Of a DNA stretch of 22,079 nucleotides, positions 21,410 through 22,079 are shown in pieces; position 1 is the first letter of the stretch; every line of letters begins with the position of its first letter. Position numbers and translations under genes: made by a program. The notes under the pieces were generated by a model. The model had not been told where the DNA came from, searched no databases, and worked only from the letters and a program-made list of their open reading frames with translations. The DNA comes from Methanobacteriota archaeon. GTDB taxonomy: Archaea > Thermoplasmatota > Poseidoniia > Poseidoniales > Poseidoniaceae. The stretch is taken from NCBI GenBank assembly GCA_002728035.1, contig PBUZ01000006.1, positions 13,612-35,690 of the forward strand, in the 5' to 3' direction.

Positions 21410-21685
21410 ATGACTCACGTTGTTACATCCACCTGTGTTGACCACAAATATCAGGAATGCGTTGCCGTTTGCCCCGTTGAAGCGTTCCGAGAAGCCGAAA
21501 CTTACCTTGTTATTGACCCCGATGAGTGCATTGATTGCGGCGCTTGTGTGCCTGAATGCCCCGTCGACGCCATCTTCGCAGACACCGATGTCCCCGAAGG
21601 AGAAGAGGCTTGGATTGAACGCAACGCCGAAGAATCCATCGGTGCCGAAATCGCCGAGGGCGATTCCCCCGTACTCGCTGACTGA
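21410..21685 (+). CDS. fdxA: 7Fe ferredoxin ([3Fe-4S][4Fe-4S])
   Basis: This 91-residue cytosolic electron carrier has the seven-iron cysteine layout: Cys9-x7-Cys17-x3-Cys21-Pro for the 3Fe-4S half, and Cys40-x2-Cys43-x2-Cys46-x3-Cys50-Pro ([12 protein letters not shown]) for the 4Fe-4S half. The x7 spacing in place of a second CxxCxxC is what marks the 3Fe cluster. The C-terminal extension [17 protein letters not shown] matches the helix found in FdxA-type proteins, ending in an acidic tail. ATG 21410 has GGAGG 6 bases upstream. The gene seems to be a single transcription unit or a short operon with pdxS, which begins 68 bases later. The redox partner is unknown. Confidence 0.95.
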   Translation: MTHVVTSTCVDHKYQECVAVCPVEAFREAETYLVIDPDECIDCGACVPECPVDAIFADTDVPEGEEAWIERNAEESIGAEIAEGDSPVLAD

Positions 21686-21753
21686 ATTGGCTTGCTGTGG
21701 ACGCTGAACGAAGCGTCTTAAGGGAGGCCATCGAGGAATTGGATGTGGACGAC

Positions 21754-22079
21754 ATGAAGACGGACTTCTCAAAACTCCGAAAAGGCAGTGATTTGTTGAA
21801 GCGAGGCTTTGCCCGTATGCAACAAGGCGGCGTCATCATGGACGTGGTTGACCCTGAACAAGCGGCCATTGCCGAAGATGCTGGTGCTGTTGCTGTAATG
21901 GCTCTCGAACGCGTCCCGGCAGACATCCGAAAGGCCGGTGGCGTGGCTCGCATGAGCCACCCTGACATGATTCAGGGCATCCTTGATTGCACATCGATAC
22001 CGGTGATGGCAAAATCCAGAATCGGCCACGATGGCGAGGCCCGAATCCTTGAATCAATGGGCGTTGACATGGTGGACGA
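21754..22079 (+). CDS. pdxS: Pyridoxal 5'-phosphate synthase subunit PdxS, N-terminal part (3' end outside window)
   Basis: PdxS condenses ribose 5-phosphate, glyceraldehyde 3-phosphate and ammonia (from PdxT) into pyridoxal 5'-phosphate. The first 108 residues are present and almost match the family: [20 protein letters not shown] (with the catalytic Asp), [32 protein letters not shown], and [11 protein letters not shown], whose Lys forms the substrate Schiff base. The family's DESEVLT segment falls just past the window end. ATG 21754 ([18 protein letters not shown]) gives the usual archaeal N-terminus; in-frame GTGs at 21745 and 21697 are alternatives, the former with GAGG upstream. No pdxT is visible. 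Confidence 0.95.
   Translation, partial: MKTDFSKLRKGSDLLKRGFARMQQGGVIMDVVDPEQAAIAEDAGAVAVMALERVPADIRKAGGVARMSHPDMIQGILDCTSIPVMAKSRIGHDGEARILESMGVDMVD

Overview
The window looks like a compact archaeal chromosome segment, most plausibly from a marine planktonic euryarchaeon of the Candidatus Poseidoniia (Marine Group II/III) type. The archaeal signature is direct: an aCPSF1-type KH/beta-CASP ribonuclease, a proteasome beta subunit, ribosomal protein eS1, a COG1325-type RNA-binding protein, a ZPR1 zinc-finger protein, a pyruvoyl-arginine-decarboxylase relative and archaeal-type tRNA synthetases. Mixed in are bacterial-type genes (ThyA, FolA, a PlsC acyltransferase, a PpiC parvulin) and secreted, membrane-anchored proteins with acidic calcium-binding repeats. 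The phylum-level assignment is inference from this mix. No insertion sequence, CRISPR array, prophage or rRNA was seen. Coding density is very high and no gene-free stretch exceeds about 170 bases.

Layout. 1-897: 3' part of an asparaginyl-tRNA synthetase. 898-2699 (minus): an operon of a glycosyltransferase-like membrane protein, a HAD phosphatase and a 35-residue zinc-ribbon protein. 2740-4021 (plus): a second, intact-looking GT2 glycosyltransferase and a cytosolic parvulin whose 3' end overlaps a tRNA-Pro(TGG) on the minus strand (4000-4077). 4111-5202 (minus): a zinc-ribbon/winged-helix protein and a PvlArgDC-like protein lacking the self-cleavage serines, divergent from a small two-helix membrane protein (5254-5538). 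5539-8147 (minus): aCPSF1 and proteasome beta. 8311-9563 (plus): a SepF-like cell-division protein and ZPR1. 9560-12262 (minus): tryptophanyl-tRNA synthetase and a secreted anchored protein of unknown function. 12274-15304 (plus): PlsC-type acyltransferase, an unknown protein, thymidylate synthase and dihydrofolate reductase. 15305-18494 (minus): MazG-like pyrophosphohydrolase, MTA-phosphorylase-family enzyme, PI-PLC-like lipoprotein and ribosomal protein eS1 with a SAP-domain tail. 18615-21307 (plus): COG1325 RNA-binding protein and an arylsulfotransferase-like protein with thrombospondin type 3 repeats. 21410-22079 (plus): a 7Fe ferredoxin and the 5' part of pdxS.

Functional themes are translation (AsnRS, TrpRS, tRNA-Pro, eS1), RNA 3'-end formation and decay (aCPSF1, COG1325), protein turnover and folding (PsmB, PpiC), nucleotide and cofactor metabolism (ThyA, FolA, MazG, MTAP family, PdxS) and the cell surface (two glycosyltransferases, PlsC, PI-PLC lipoprotein, two anchored secreted proteins). 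The most unusual points are the PvlArgDC relative without cleavage serines, the SAP-tailed eS1, the tRNA/parvulin overlap, and three convergent gene pairs whose stop codons abut exactly as the palindrome TGATCA.
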